Source of the DNA: Thioalkalivibrio sp.
Lineage (GTDB): Bacteria > Pseudomonadota > Gammaproteobacteria > Ectothiorhodospirales > Ectothiorhodospiraceae
DNA length: 38,644 bases
NCBI GenBank assembly: GCA_003555285.1
Contig: PWGH01000270.1
Location: forward strand, 1-38,644
Direction: 5' to 3'
The notes below the pieces were generated by a model. That model was given only the letters and a program-made list of their open reading frames with translations. It was not told where the DNA came from and searched no databases. This document shows, in pieces, positions 29,049-36,522 of this stretch. A program made the position numbers and the translations under genes. Position 1 is the stretch's first letter. Each line of letters starts with the position of its first letter.

Positions 29049-29097
29049 GGCCCTGGGCTGGCCGCCAGCCCAGGGCCGATCGGCCAGGGGCTGGCCT
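29049..29097. repeat. REP-like double hairpin between convergent cnoX and dsbC
   Basis: Perfect 13-bp stem GGCCCTGGGCTGG / CCAGCCCAGGGCC with 3-base loop (29049-29077), then a second stem GGCCAGGGGCTGGCC (29083-29097) followed by TCCTACAG. GC-rich imperfect palindromes ending in (C)TCCTAC/GTAGGAG are typical of REP sequences in Pseudomonas and Xanthomonas relatives. In this 79-bp gap it probably ends both transcripts. Confidence 0.7.
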
Positions 29098-29110
29098 CCT
29101 ACAGCGCGAA

Positions 29111-29815
29111 TCATTGCCCGCGCAGTGCCTGGATCATTTCGACGGCTGGGCGATAGCCGGAGATCAGCTGGCCGTCGCCGGTGACGGTGGCCGGGGTGCC
29201 GTTGATGCCCAGTTCACGCCCCAGACTCAGGTGCTGGTCGGCCGGGGTGGCGCACTGCGCGGTGGGCACGCTCTGGCCGCTCTTCGCCCGGTCCATGGCG
29301 TCGGTCCGGCTATCGCTGCACCAGACGTTGCGCATCACATCCGGCGAGTCCCGGCCCAACACCGGATACATGAAATAGCGGACCTCGACGCCGGCCTCCA
29401 GGTAGATGGGAACCTCATCGTGAAACTGCCGGCAAAACGGGCAGTTCGGATCGGTGAAGACATTGATGGTATGCCGTACCGGACCCTCGGGGCGATACAC
29501 CGTCAGGGTGTCATTGGCGATCTCGGCAAACATGGCCGCACGCACGCCGCGCAGCGCACGCTCGGTCAGGTTCTCCCGGGACTCCAGGTCGATCAGACTG
29601 CCCTGGATCAGGTAGCGTCCATCCTCGGAGACATAAAAGAGGTCGGTGCCGTAACGCACTTCGAACAGACCGTCGACGGCCGCAGGCTCAATGGCGTCCG
29701 GCGTGAGGCCCGGCACGACCTCGGCCATGCGCTTCTCGACAGCCTCGCTGGCCAGGGCCGGCGACACCGCCCACAGGGCCAGCAAAGGCACCAAAATCTT
29801 TCGCATCTTCAGCAT
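29111..29815 (-). CDS. dsbC: Periplasmic disulfide isomerase DsbC
   Basis: Dimeric protein-disulfide isomerase/chaperone, 234 residues (E. coli 236). Sec signal peptide at about 1-23 (MRKILVPLLALWAVSPALA|S). The N-terminal dimerisation domain (about 24-85; YLIQGSLIDLESRENLT) is followed by a thioredoxin-fold domain. The active site is CPFC (Cys125, Cys128) in VFTDPNCPFC; E. coli DsbC has CGYC and DsbG CPYC. The structural second disulfide is kept (VWCSDSRTDAMDRA ... AQC), as is the cis-Pro loop GINGTPATV. Two in-frame ATGs, 29815 and 29806, are possible; the first has GAGATG upstream. It is convergent with cnoX and lies downstream of xerD. Confidence 0.94.
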   Translation of the reverse strand: MLKMRKILVPLLALWAVSPALASEAVEKRMAEVVPGLTPDAIEPAAVDGLFEVRYGTDLFYVSEDGRYLIQGSLIDLESRENLTERALRGVRAAMFAEIANDTLTVYRPEGPVRHTINVFTDPNCPFCRQFHDEVPIYLEAGVEVRYFMYPVLGRDSPDVMRNVWCSDSRTDAMDRAKSGQSVPTAQCATPADQHLSLGRELGINGTPATVTGDGQLISGYRPAVEMIQALRGQ

Positions 29816-29852
29816 ATGTCCATCTCGTCGGGTTTGAAGGGTCGGCCGGAGT

Positions 29853-29886
29853 GTACTAAGGGCAACACGGATAACGCCACCACCGA
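29853..29886. repeat. 34-bp dispersed repeat upstream of dsbC
   Basis: GTACTAAGGGCAACACGG and the following 16 bases match 32112-32146, upstream of the slipin gene, at about 28 of 34 positions with one indel. Both copies have the same orientation and lie 38-60 bases ahead of a minus-strand start. The minus strand reads CCCTTAGTACACT, in which TACACT could be a -10. Confidence 0.65.
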
Positions 29887-30088
29887 AGCTGCCGGAGATC
29901 CTGCACCATCCCGATTTGCAACCGGCGGCAGGACTGACACCACCCCGAAACCGAATTCATCGGGGTGCCCAGTCACCGACGCTTCGACTGACCCGCGCGG
30001 CCAAAAGTTGCACGGCCCCAACGGAAGCTGGAGCCGCGGCTTGGTGGGCCCGCCATTGATCTTGACTTTGGGGCTCCCAAACGCTGGA

Positions 30089-30133
30089 GAGCCGTGTGGG
30101 GTGCGTGCGGTCCGGACGCACTCCGTACGGCTC
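30089..30133. repeat. Long hairpin between xerD and dsbC
   Basis: Imperfect inverted repeat spanning 45 bp with arms GAGCCGT...GTGCGT and its complement ending ACGGCTC. It starts 18 bp beyond the xerD stop. One arm plus flank recurs at 16184-16211. A GGTGGGCCCGC tract lies just beside it at 30043-30053. The 335-bp gap 29816-30150 otherwise holds only the 29853 repeat. Confidence 0.7.
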
Positions 30134-30150
30134 GGGCACCAGGGGCAGCG

Positions 30151-31203
30151 CTAGCCGCGCGGATGGTGCTCGGCGTGCAGGGCCTGCAGGCGGGCTCGGG
30201 CGACGTGGGTGTAGATCTGCGTCGTCGACAGACTGCTATGACCGAGGAGCATCTGGACCACGCGCAGGTCGGCGCCATGGTCCAGCAAATGGGTGGCAAA
30301 GGCATGGCGCAAGGTGTGCGGCGACAGCGGCACCCGGATTCCCGCGGCGGCGGCATAGGCCTTGATCCGATACCAGAAGGCCTGGCGGGTCATGCCGGCA
30401 CCGCGCCGGGTCACGAAGACCGCCTCGGTCGGGGGATGTCCCTGCATCAATTCCGGCCGCGACTGCTCCAAATAAATCTGCACCCTATCGCCGGCTTCCT
30501 CGCCGAGCGGCACCAGGCGTTCCCGGGAACCCTTCCCGGTAACCCGCAACACGCCCTGACGGGTATTGATCTGGGAATGCTCGAGCGCCACGAGCTCCGA
30601 GACCCGCAACCCGGTTGCATACAGCACCTCGAGCATCGCGCGATCGCGCAGTCCCAGCGCCGTCATCGGATCCGGTGCCGCCAGCAACGCCTCGACCTGG
30701 GCCTCGGACAGACTGTCCGGCAACGGGCTGCCCGGACGCGGGGCCTCGATCCGCACCGAGGGGTCGTCCGTTCGCAAGCCGGTCCCGGCCAGGAATCGAT
30801 AGAACCGGCGCAGGCTGGACAGCCAACGCGCCGCCGAACGCGGCCGCGCACCGGCCTGCATCCGTGCTCCGAGAAAACCCAGCAGATCGGCGCGGCCGGC
30901 ATCGGCCAATGGCACACCACGCGTCGCCAGCCAGTGTTGCAGCGCGAGCAAATCCCGTCGATAGGCCTCCAGCGTCAAGGAGGCCAGTCCGTCGACCGCC
31001 CACAGCTCCTCGAGAAAGCGCTCCAGAAGAGGGTCCGGGGCTGACGGCCCCGGTGCCGCACGGGCGCCGCCGGCATCGTACGTATCGGCGTCGCACGCGC
31101 CGGCGCCGGACTGATCGGCGCCAAGGCGGTCGAGGCCGAAGGTGTCGGGGTCGAATCCATCGGGAGCCGCCGAGACAGGGGCAATGGAATCGGGATCAAT
31201 CAC
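30151..31203 (-). CDS. xerD: Tyrosine recombinase XerD with repeat-derived N-terminal extension
   Basis: Site-specific recombinase that with XerC resolves chromosome dimers at dif; 350 residues against 298 in E. coli. All catalytic residues are visible: Arg200 (ATGLRVSEL), Lys224 (VTGKGSRERL), His296 and Arg299 (HTLRH), His322 (LLGHSS) and Tyr331 (TQIYTH). The core begins near residue 57 (DPLLERFLEELW). The first 50 or so residues are a five-residue-periodic Asp/Ala/Gly-rich segment (DSIAP-VSAAP-DGFDP-DTFGL) encoded by a 15-bp array; the only start found is GTG at 31203 inside the last unit. It lies 27 bp behind the slipin gene. dsbC follows, as xerD-dsbC do in E. coli. Confidence 0.93.
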   Translation of the reverse strand: MIDPDSIAPVSAAPDGFDPDTFGLDRLGADQSGAGACDADTYDAGGARAAPGPSAPDPLLERFLEELWAVDGLASLTLEAYRRDLLALQHWLATRGVPLADAGRADLLGFLGARMQAGARPRSAARWLSSLRRFYRFLAGTGLRTDDPSVRIEAPRPGSPLPDSLSEAQVEALLAAPDPMTALGLRDRAMLEVLYATGLRVSELVALEHSQINTRQGVLRVTGKGSRERLVPLGEEAGDRVQIYLEQSRPELMQGHPPTEAVFVTRRGAGMTRQAFWYRIKAYAAAAGIRVPLSPHTLRHAFATHLLDHGADLRVVQMLLGHSSLSTTQIYTHVARARLQALHAEHHPRG

Positions 31204-31206
31204 GTC
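31072..31206. repeat. 15-bp tandem array at the 5' end of xerD (9 units)
   Basis: Nine consecutive 15-bp units: GGCATCGTACGTATC, GGCGTCGCACGCGCC, GGCGCCGGACTGATC, GGCGCCAAGGCGGTC, GAGGCCGAAGGTGTC, GGGGTCGAATCCATC, GGGAGCCGCCGAGAC, AGGGGCAATGGAATC, GGGATCAATCACGTC. The longest array in the window; its last unit contains the xerD GTG start. Confidence 0.85.
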
Positions 31207-31230
31207 CGGACCCGCGGCTCCCGAAGAAAG

Positions 31231-32052
31231 TCAGCTGGCCGGGCCGCCTGCGGTCGGGCCCCCGGAGCCCGGGCCACCCGCGGCCGTGTCATGCGCGCCG
31301 AACTTGCCGGCCAGGGCGTCGAAGACCTTGGTGAGTTCCAGCGGCAGCGGGAAGAAGATGGTATTGGCCTGACTGCTGTTGGACATGTCGGCCATGGTCT
31401 GCAGATAGCGCAACTGCAGGGCCGCCGGGTTCCGGCTGATGATATCGGCGGCCTGGGCGAGTTTCTCCGACGCCTGCAGTTCACCCTCGGCATGGATGAC
31501 CTTGGCGCGCCGCTCACGCTCGGCCTCCGCCTGTCGTGCGATTGCGCGGATCATGCTTTCGTTCAAGTCCACATGCTTGATCTCGACATTGGTGACCTTG
31601 ATGCCCCAGGCATCGGTCTGGGAATCGAGGATCTCCTGGATATCCGCGTTCAGCTTGTCGCGTTCGGACAGCATTTCGTCGAGATCATGCTTGCCGAGCA
31701 CCGAGCGCAGCGTCGTCTGCGCCAGCTGGCTGGTCGCCGAGAAATAATCCTCCACCTGAATCACCGACTTGGCCGAGTCCACCACCCGGAAGTACAGCAC
31801 GGCGTTCACCCGTACCGTCACGTTGTCCTGCGAGATCACGTCCTGGCTCGGCACATCGAGGGTGATGATGCGCAGGTCGACCCGCACCATCTGCTGAATC
31901 CCGGGAATGATGATGATCAGGCCCGGCCCCTTCACCGATTGGAACCGGCCCAGGAAGAAGACCACGCCGCGCTCGTATTCGCGCAACACCTTGATGGACA
32001 TCGCGATCAACGCGACGATCACCACGATCGGTAACAGATAGGTCGCTAGCAT
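31231..32052 (-). CDS. Slipin (SPFH/stomatin-family membrane protein)
   Basis: Membrane-microdomain scaffold of the prokaryotic stomatin (slipin/QmcA-like) family, 273 residues. One N-terminal hydrophobic hairpin segment (about 1-18), then the SPFH domain ([13 protein letters not shown] ... [12 protein letters not shown] ... [20 protein letters not shown]), then a charged coiled-coil ([20 protein letters not shown]). A Gly/Pro-rich tail ends the protein. ATG at 32052 has AAGGAG upstream; a GTG six codons earlier would place the ribosome site inside the gene. It lies downstream of the NfeD protease gene on the same strand, the usual partner; in Pyrococcus the long NfeD cleaves its partner stomatin. 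Confidence 0.93.
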   Translation of the reverse strand: MLATYLLPIVVIVALIAMSIKVLREYERGVVFFLGRFQSVKGPGLIIIIPGIQQMVRVDLRIITLDVPSQDVISQDNVTVRVNAVLYFRVVDSAKSVIQVEDYFSATSQLAQTTLRSVLGKHDLDEMLSERDKLNADIQEILDSQTDAWGIKVTNVEIKHVDLNESMIRAIARQAEAERERRAKVIHAEGELQASEKLAQAADIISRNPAALQLRYLQTMADMSNSSQANTIFFPLPLELTKVFDALAGKFGAHDTAAGGPGSGGPTAGGPAS

Positions 32053-32111
32053 GACGTGTTCTCCTTGCACTTGAGGGTTATAGGCCGGTCAGTCCGTGTT
32101 GTACCCGGATG

Positions 32112-32146
32112 GTACTAAGGGCGACCCGAACAAAGCCACCCACCGA
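32112..32146. repeat. 35-bp dispersed repeat upstream of slipin gene
   Basis: GTACTAAGGGCGACCCGAAC and the next 15 bases match the copy upstream of dsbC (29853-29886). It sits in the 208-bp nfeD-slipin gap, 60 bases before the slipin start; minus strand TAGTACCAT gives a possible -10. Nothing else is recognised in the gap. Confidence 0.65.
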
Positions 32147-32260
32147 TGGAACCCGCGACACGGGCGTGGAATGCAAGATCTGGCCGAACCGTCGACATCG
32201 TGGCCAAGCCCTTTGACCACGGCGCGCAGGTCGATGGGACCCGTGTCCAGTCAGCGGGGC

Positions 32261-33784
32261 TCAGGAACGGGATTCGGCCGCGCCCTCGTCTTCCGCGTCC
32301 TCCACCGGCTCCACCCGCAGCCGCAAGCCCTCGACCGAAACCACACGCACCTTCTGCCCCATCTCCACCGGCGCGGTGGTCTCGGCGGTCCACAACTCGC
32401 TGCGCACATAGACGCGCCCTTGATGATCGAAATCCTGGCGCGCCTCGCCGATCGCGCCGATCATCTCCCGACGCCCGATGGTCGGCTCCACCCGGCGCAA
32501 TTGGAACAGACGCCCCAGCACCCAGATGGTAAAGACCGAGACCACCAAGGCGGTCCCGATGATCAACGGCAGTGATATTTCCAAGGTTGGATCATCCCAT
32601 AACATGATTGAACCGGCGACAAAGGCGACGACGCCGCCGATGCCCAGAATTCCGAAGCTCGGGAGAAACGCCTCCCCGACCATGAACGCCAGCCCCAGTA
32701 GAATCAAGGCCAGCCCGGCGTAGTTCACCGGCATCACCTGCAGTGCATAGAACGCCAGCAGCAGGGAGATCGCACCGATCACGCCGGGAATGATCGCACC
32801 CGGGTTCGAGAGTTCGAAGATCAGGCCATAGATGCCGATCAGCATCAGGATATAGGCGATGTTCGGGCTCGCGATCACCGACAGCAAGCGGGTTCGCCAG
32901 TCCGGATCGACCGCAACCACGTCGATGTTCTCGGTATCGAGCACCTGTTCGCCCCAGGGCATCGGGACCGCATGGCCATGCAACTGCGCCAGCAGATCAT
33001 CCAGATCATCCGCGACGAAATCGATCACATTCTGCTGCAGCGCTTCGGGGGCGGTCAGGGTCACGCCCTCGCGCACCGCACGCTCGGCCCAGTCGGCGTT
33101 GCGATCGAAGCGTTCGGCCAACCCGCGGATATAGGCCACCGCATCCTCCAGGACCTTGCGCTCCATCGCCGTCTCGCCGCGCCGGGGTTCGTCCTCCTCG
33201 ACCCCGTTCTCCTGAGCCCCGTTCTCCTGAGCCCCATTCTGTTCAGCCCCGTTCTCTTCGGTCAACGCGTCGTTGATCGCTTCGCCATCGGCCTCGGATG
33301 GAGCGTCTTCGCGTGTCGGGGCCCCCGCGTCACCGAGGTCCATGGCAAAGAGGCCGTCACCGCCGCCGAGCTGGACCGGCGTGGCGGCTCCGAGGTGGGT
33401 TGCCGGGGTCATCGCGGCCACATGCGAACCGTAGAGCATGTAGGTTCCGGCACTGGCGGCCCGGGCGCCCGCCGGGTGCACGTAGGTCGCCACCGGCACC
33501 GCCGAGCCCAACTGGGCCTCGATGATGTCGCGCATGCTGGAATCCAGGCCACCGGGGGTATTCAGCTTCAGGACCACCAATTCGGCCCCGTCGCGTTCGG
33601 CGCGCGCGATGCCGCGGATGATGTAGTCCGCGGTGGCCGGTCCGATGGCGTCGGCCACCGTCAGCAACAGGACCTGTTTGCGCTCCGTCTCTGCGGAGAC
33701 CGCCAGCAGGGAAACCGCCCCGAGCAGTACCAGGGCGGCCCAGAACCCGCGGCGAAGGATCGATTGCATGGTTTTCAGGCGCAT
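32261..33784 (-). CDS. Long-form NfeD (ClpP-class membrane serine protease, NfeD1b)
   Basis: Membrane protease partner of slipin, 507 residues. ATG at 33784 has AGGG upstream. A signal anchor or peptide at about 10-31 is followed by a SppA/ClpP-class protease domain with Ser111 (ARAASAGTYML) and Lys210 (AMERKVLEDAVAYIR) as the likely Ser-Lys dyad. Four to five membrane helices (about 305-420) and a C-terminal OB-fold NfeD domain (GAIGEARQDFDHQGRVYV) complete it. Between Ser111 and Lys210 there is an acidic insert (about 150-205) containing four NGAQE-like pentads encoded by a 15-bp tandem repeat. This is the loop that is flexible in the Pyrococcus PH1510 protease. It lies upstream of slipin. 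Confidence 0.93.
   Translation of the reverse strand: MRLKTMQSILRRGFWAALVLLGAVSLLAVSAETERKQVLLLTVADAIGPATADYIIRGIARAERDGAELVVLKLNTPGGLDSSMRDIIEAQLGSAVPVATYVHPAGARAASAGTYMLYGSHVAAMTPATHLGAATPVQLGGGDGLFAMDLGDAGAPTREDAPSEADGEAINDALTEENGAEQNGAQENGAQENGVEEDEPRRGETAMERKVLEDAVAYIRGLAERFDRNADWAERAVREGVTLTAPEALQQNVIDFVADDLDDLLAQLHGHAVPMPWGEQVLDTENIDVVAVDPDWRTRLLSVIASPNIAYILMLIGIYGLIFELSNPGAIIPGVIGAISLLLAFYALQVMPVNYAGLALILLGLAFMVGEAFLPSFGILGIGGVVAFVAGSIMLWDDPTLEISLPLIIGTALVVSVFTIWVLGRLFQLRRVEPTIGRREMIGAIGEARQDFDHQGRVYVRSELWTAETTAPVEMGQKVRVVSVEGLRLRVEPVEDAEDEGAAESRS
33202..33261. repeat. 15-bp tandem repeat in nfeD (4 units)
   Basis: CCCCGTTCTCCTGAG twice identically, then CCCCATTCTGTTCAG and CCCCGTTCTCTTCGG. 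Encodes NGAEQ-NGAQE-NGAQE-NGVEE in the protease loop. The least degenerate array in the window and thus probably the youngest. Confidence 0.92.
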
Positions 33785-34016
33785 GTCGACATCCCTAGGG
33801 TTGGTCACGGTTTCCACGCGGTGCCGCACCGACCGGCGTGGGCACCCGCTCATCCTACACCCTGTCCCGCCTCGGAATCCCATTGGCACGCCCTGCGCCG
33901 TGAATCGGCCGGCACACGGATCGCGCCGCACGCGGATGCCATCGGGACGCGGCTCCGGTATCCTCCGGGAACCGGCAGGCCTCACCCAGGCCGGCCCCCG
34001 GAAGACGAAGCCGCTG

Positions 34017-34574
34017 ATGCCCCGACTCGACAGCCCGATCCCCCTGATTGGCTTCGCCGCCTGGAGCGGCGCCGGCAAGACCACCCTGCTGGCCCGACTG
34101 CTGCCGGTACTGCGGGACAGCGGCCTCGAGGTCGCAGTGATCAAGCATGCCCACCACCACTTCGACGTCGACCAGCCCGGCAAGGACAGCCATGTGTTGC
34201 GCCAGGCCGGAGCGGGGCAGATGCTGATCGCCTCCAGCCGACGGATGGCGCTGATGGTGGAAAACCCGGCCGGCCAGGACAGCGAACCGGTACTGGCCGA
34301 ACTGATCGGCCGGATCGACCCACACCGGGCGGACCTGATCCTGGTCGAGGGCTTCAAGCGCGAGCCGATCCCGAAGATCGAGATCCACCGACCGCGGCTC
34401 GGCAAGCCCCTGCTGTGCACCGGGGATCCGAACATCATCGCAGTGGCAACCGACCAGCCCGAGGTGGTTCCCGCCGGGACTCCCACCCTGCCCCTGGATG
34501 ACATCCCCGCGATCGCCGGGTTCATCGGTGCCTATCTCGAGCTCGCGGGACTGTCCAACGAGCCCGCGCGATGA
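34017..34574 (+). CDS. mobB: Molybdopterin-guanine dinucleotide biosynthesis adaptor MobB
   Basis: GTP-binding accessory protein for attaching GMP to molybdopterin, 185 residues. P-loop AAWSGAGKTTLLARLLP at the N-terminus, then VAVIKHAHHHFDVDQPGKDS, LVEGFKREPIPKIEIHR and a short C-terminal region, all MobB signatures. ATG at 34017 has GGAAG upstream; in-frame sequence before it is not conserved. The stop overlaps the moeA start (ATGA), so the two are coupled. Divergent from nfeD across 232 bp; that gap shows no gene, and the hairpin GGCCTCACCCAGGCC just before mobB does not resemble a complete Moco riboswitch. Confidence 0.95.
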   Translation: MPRLDSPIPLIGFAAWSGAGKTTLLARLLPVLRDSGLEVAVIKHAHHHFDVDQPGKDSHVLRQAGAGQMLIASSRRMALMVENPAGQDSEPVLAELIGRIDPHRADLILVEGFKREPIPKIEIHRPRLGKPLLCTGDPNIIAVATDQPEVVPAGTPTLPLDDIPAIAGFIGAYLELAGLSNEPAR

Positions 34575-35815
34575 ACCCGAAGGCCACCTGCATGGATGAA
34601 TCCGACCCCCAGGCGCTGACCGTGGAACAGGCGCTGGAACGTATCCTCGCGGCCTGCGGACCGGTCGCGGGCACACAGTCGCTCGCACTCGCCGAGGCCC
34701 TGGACCGGGTCTTGGCCACCCCGGTGACTGCTCGCATCGACGTACCCCCGGCGCGCAACGCGGCGATGGACGGCTACGCATTGCGTGCCGCCGAGGGCCA
34801 GACCGGCGCCCGGCTGCGGATCGTCGGCGTATCCGCCGCCGGTCATCCCTGGGCGGGCCAACTTCAACCGGGACAGTGCGTGCGCATTCTCACCGGCGCG
34901 GTGGTGCCCGAATCCGCTGACACAGTAATCATGCAGGAGCAGGTCGAGGCAGAACACGAACACGTCACGCTGCAGCGCGAGGCCGCAGCCAACGCGCACA
35001 TTCGCCAGGCAGGTGAGGACACCCGTGGCGGGGAGGTGATCCTCGAAACCGGCCGGCAACTCACACCGGCCGATCTCGGGCTGCTGGCCTCTCAGGGGAT
35101 CGGCGAAGTGACCGTGGTGCGCCGGCCGCGGGTGGTATTCTTCACCACCGGCGACGAATTGGTCCCGGTCGGACAGCCATTGCAGCCGGGCCAGATCCAC
35201 GACAGCAACCGCTACACGCTGCGCGCCCTGCTCAGCCGCTACCCGGTGGACTTTCTGGATTACGGCGTGATCGCCGACACCGAAGACGCCGTGCGCACCG
35301 CACTGAATCAGGCCGGCGCCCATGCCGATCTGATCCTGACCACCGGCGGGGTCTCGGTGGGCGATGCCGATTTCGTCAGCCGCCTGCTGCAGCGCGAAGG
35401 TAACGTCGGCTTCTGGAAGGTCGCAATGAAGCCTGGGCGGCCGCTCGCCTTCGGCCACTTCGGCCGAGCCCGGTTTCTCGGCCTGCCGGGCAATCCGGTT
35501 TCGGTGATGGCCACCTTTTCGCTGTTCGTGCGGCCGGCCCTCCTGCGCTTGTGCGGAACCACCCCCGAGCCCCCGTGGACCCTGCACGCACGTCTGGTCG
35601 AGGACCTGCGCAAGAACCCCGGACGCACCGAGTTCCAACGCGGCATCCTCGCGCAGGAAAATGGCGAATGGACGGTACGTTCCACCGGCGGCCAGGGCTC
35701 GCATCAGCTGCGCTCGATGAGCCTGGCCAATGCCTACATCGTGCTCCCCCGGGACAGCCGCGGTGCCACGGCCGGCGAGACGGTGGAGGTCATCCCCTTC
35801 CAGTCGGTGTTCTAA
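34571..35815 (+). CDS. moeA: Molybdopterin molybdenumtransferase MoeA
   Basis: Inserts molybdate into adenylylated molybdopterin, 414 residues (E. coli 411). Signatures: DVPPARNAAMDGYALRA at the N-terminus, MQEQVE, the MPT-binding FTTGDELVPVG with IHDSNRYTLRALL, the TTGGVSVGDADF loop and GLPGNPVSVMATF. The C-terminal domain IV (about 335-414) is complete. ATG at 34571 overlaps the mobB stop; a second in-frame ATG at 34592 is possible. The mobB-moeA pair provides molybdenum cofactor finishing steps; the enzymes that use it are not in the window. Confidence 0.97.
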   Translation: MNPKATCMDESDPQALTVEQALERILAACGPVAGTQSLALAEALDRVLATPVTARIDVPPARNAAMDGYALRAAEGQTGARLRIVGVSAAGHPWAGQLQPGQCVRILTGAVVPESADTVIMQEQVEAEHEHVTLQREAAANAHIRQAGEDTRGGEVILETGRQLTPADLGLLASQGIGEVTVVRRPRVVFFTTGDELVPVGQPLQPGQIHDSNRYTLRALLSRYPVDFLDYGVIADTEDAVRTALNQAGAHADLILTTGGVSVGDADFVSRLLQREGNVGFWKVAMKPGRPLAFGHFGRARFLGLPGNPVSVMATFSLFVRPALLRLCGTTPEPPWTLHARLVEDLRKNPGRTEFQRGILAQENGEWTVRSTGGQGSHQLRSMSLANAYIVLPRDSRGATAGETVEVIPFQSVF

Positions 35816-35837
35816 CGATGTCAGGGAGCACGAATTG

Positions 35838-36347
35838 ATGCCCGTCAGCCTGCTGCGGCGCATGGCCGCGATGCTCTACGACGGCCTGCTCGTCCTGGCG
35901 TTGTGGATGGTGCTCGGTCTGGTCTTCGTGCTGCTCGGCCAGTGGACCGGGCAGCCGCTGACCTCGGTGCAGCTGGTGGTCAATCTGCTGGCGGCCTGGC
36001 TTTTCTTCACCTGGTTCTGGACCCGCAACGGGCAAACCCTCGGCATGCAGGCCTGGTCCCTGCGGCTGAGCAGCGAGGGGGACCGCCCGGTCCACCCCTG
36101 GCAGGCCACGTTGCGCTACCTGGTGGCCCTGGCGCAGTGGGTGCTTGTGCTGTTGGCGATCTACCTGTGGCGCGAACACGGGCCGATCGCCGGTCTTGTG
36201 ATCACCGCTGCACTGCTGGTGGGGCTCGGCCTCAGCCAACGGCACCCGCAGCGCCTGATGCTGCACGACTGGCTGTCCGGAACCGTACTGGTTCGGGCGC
36301 CCCGCCAGCCCCGGTCGCCCGTTCCACCTGCCGATCCGAACGCCTGA
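35838..36347 (+). CDS. RDD family membrane protein
   Basis: 169-residue inner-membrane protein of the RDD family. The name-giving residues are seen: Arg near the start (LLRRMAAMLYDGLLVLAL, with the first Asp after the Tyr) and the terminal Asp in LMLHDWLSGTVLV. In between are hydrophobic segments and the typical loop TRNGQTLGMQAWSLRL. Function is unknown; some RDD proteins have been proposed as ion antiporters in halophiles, which is not established here. ATG at 35838 has GGGAG about ten bases upstream, 22 bp behind moeA, so it probably shares that transcript. A 12-bp repeat array follows its stop. Confidence 0.9.
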   Translation: MPVSLLRRMAAMLYDGLLVLALWMVLGLVFVLLGQWTGQPLTSVQLVVNLLAAWLFFTWFWTRNGQTLGMQAWSLRLSSEGDRPVHPWQATLRYLVALAQWVLVLLAIYLWREHGPIAGLVITAALLVGLGLSQRHPQRLMLHDWLSGTVLVRAPRQPRSPVPPADPNA

Positions 36348-36357
36348 ACCCGCAGCC

Positions 36358-36417
36358 ATTACCTGAGTCATTATCTGGGCCATGACCGGACCCATCGACT
36401 GGATTGGTGCCTGAGCC
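36358..36417. repeat. 12-bp tandem array behind the RDD gene (5 units)
   Basis: ATTACCTGAGTC, ATTATCTGGGCC, ATGACCGGACCC, ATCGACTGGATT, GGTGCCTGAGCC: five degenerate 12-bp units starting 11 bp beyond the RDD stop, in the 175-bp gap before the amylosucrase gene. A weak promoter-like pair (TTGCGC, 17 bp, GATCAT; 36432-36460) lies beside it. Confidence 0.65.
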
Positions 36418-36522
36418 AGCCGCCCCGGCGTTTGCGCTTGAACTTCGGGTTGCCGATCATGGGCCGTCTTTCCCCCGTTCGGTGCCCGGCACCGACGCCC
36501 TCCCCTCGACCCCAAGGGCCGC

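Noticed and set aside
31231..33784. Slipin and NfeD read as HflC and HflK
   Set aside because: The slipin lacks HflC-specific length and C-terminus, and its partner is a Ser-Lys protease with an NfeD OB domain, not an SPFH protein.
33860..34016. Possible molybdenum-cofactor riboswitch before mobB-moeA
   Set aside because: There is a small hairpin (GGCCTCACCCAGGCC) but not the conserved multi-stem Moco motif; no support beyond gene function.
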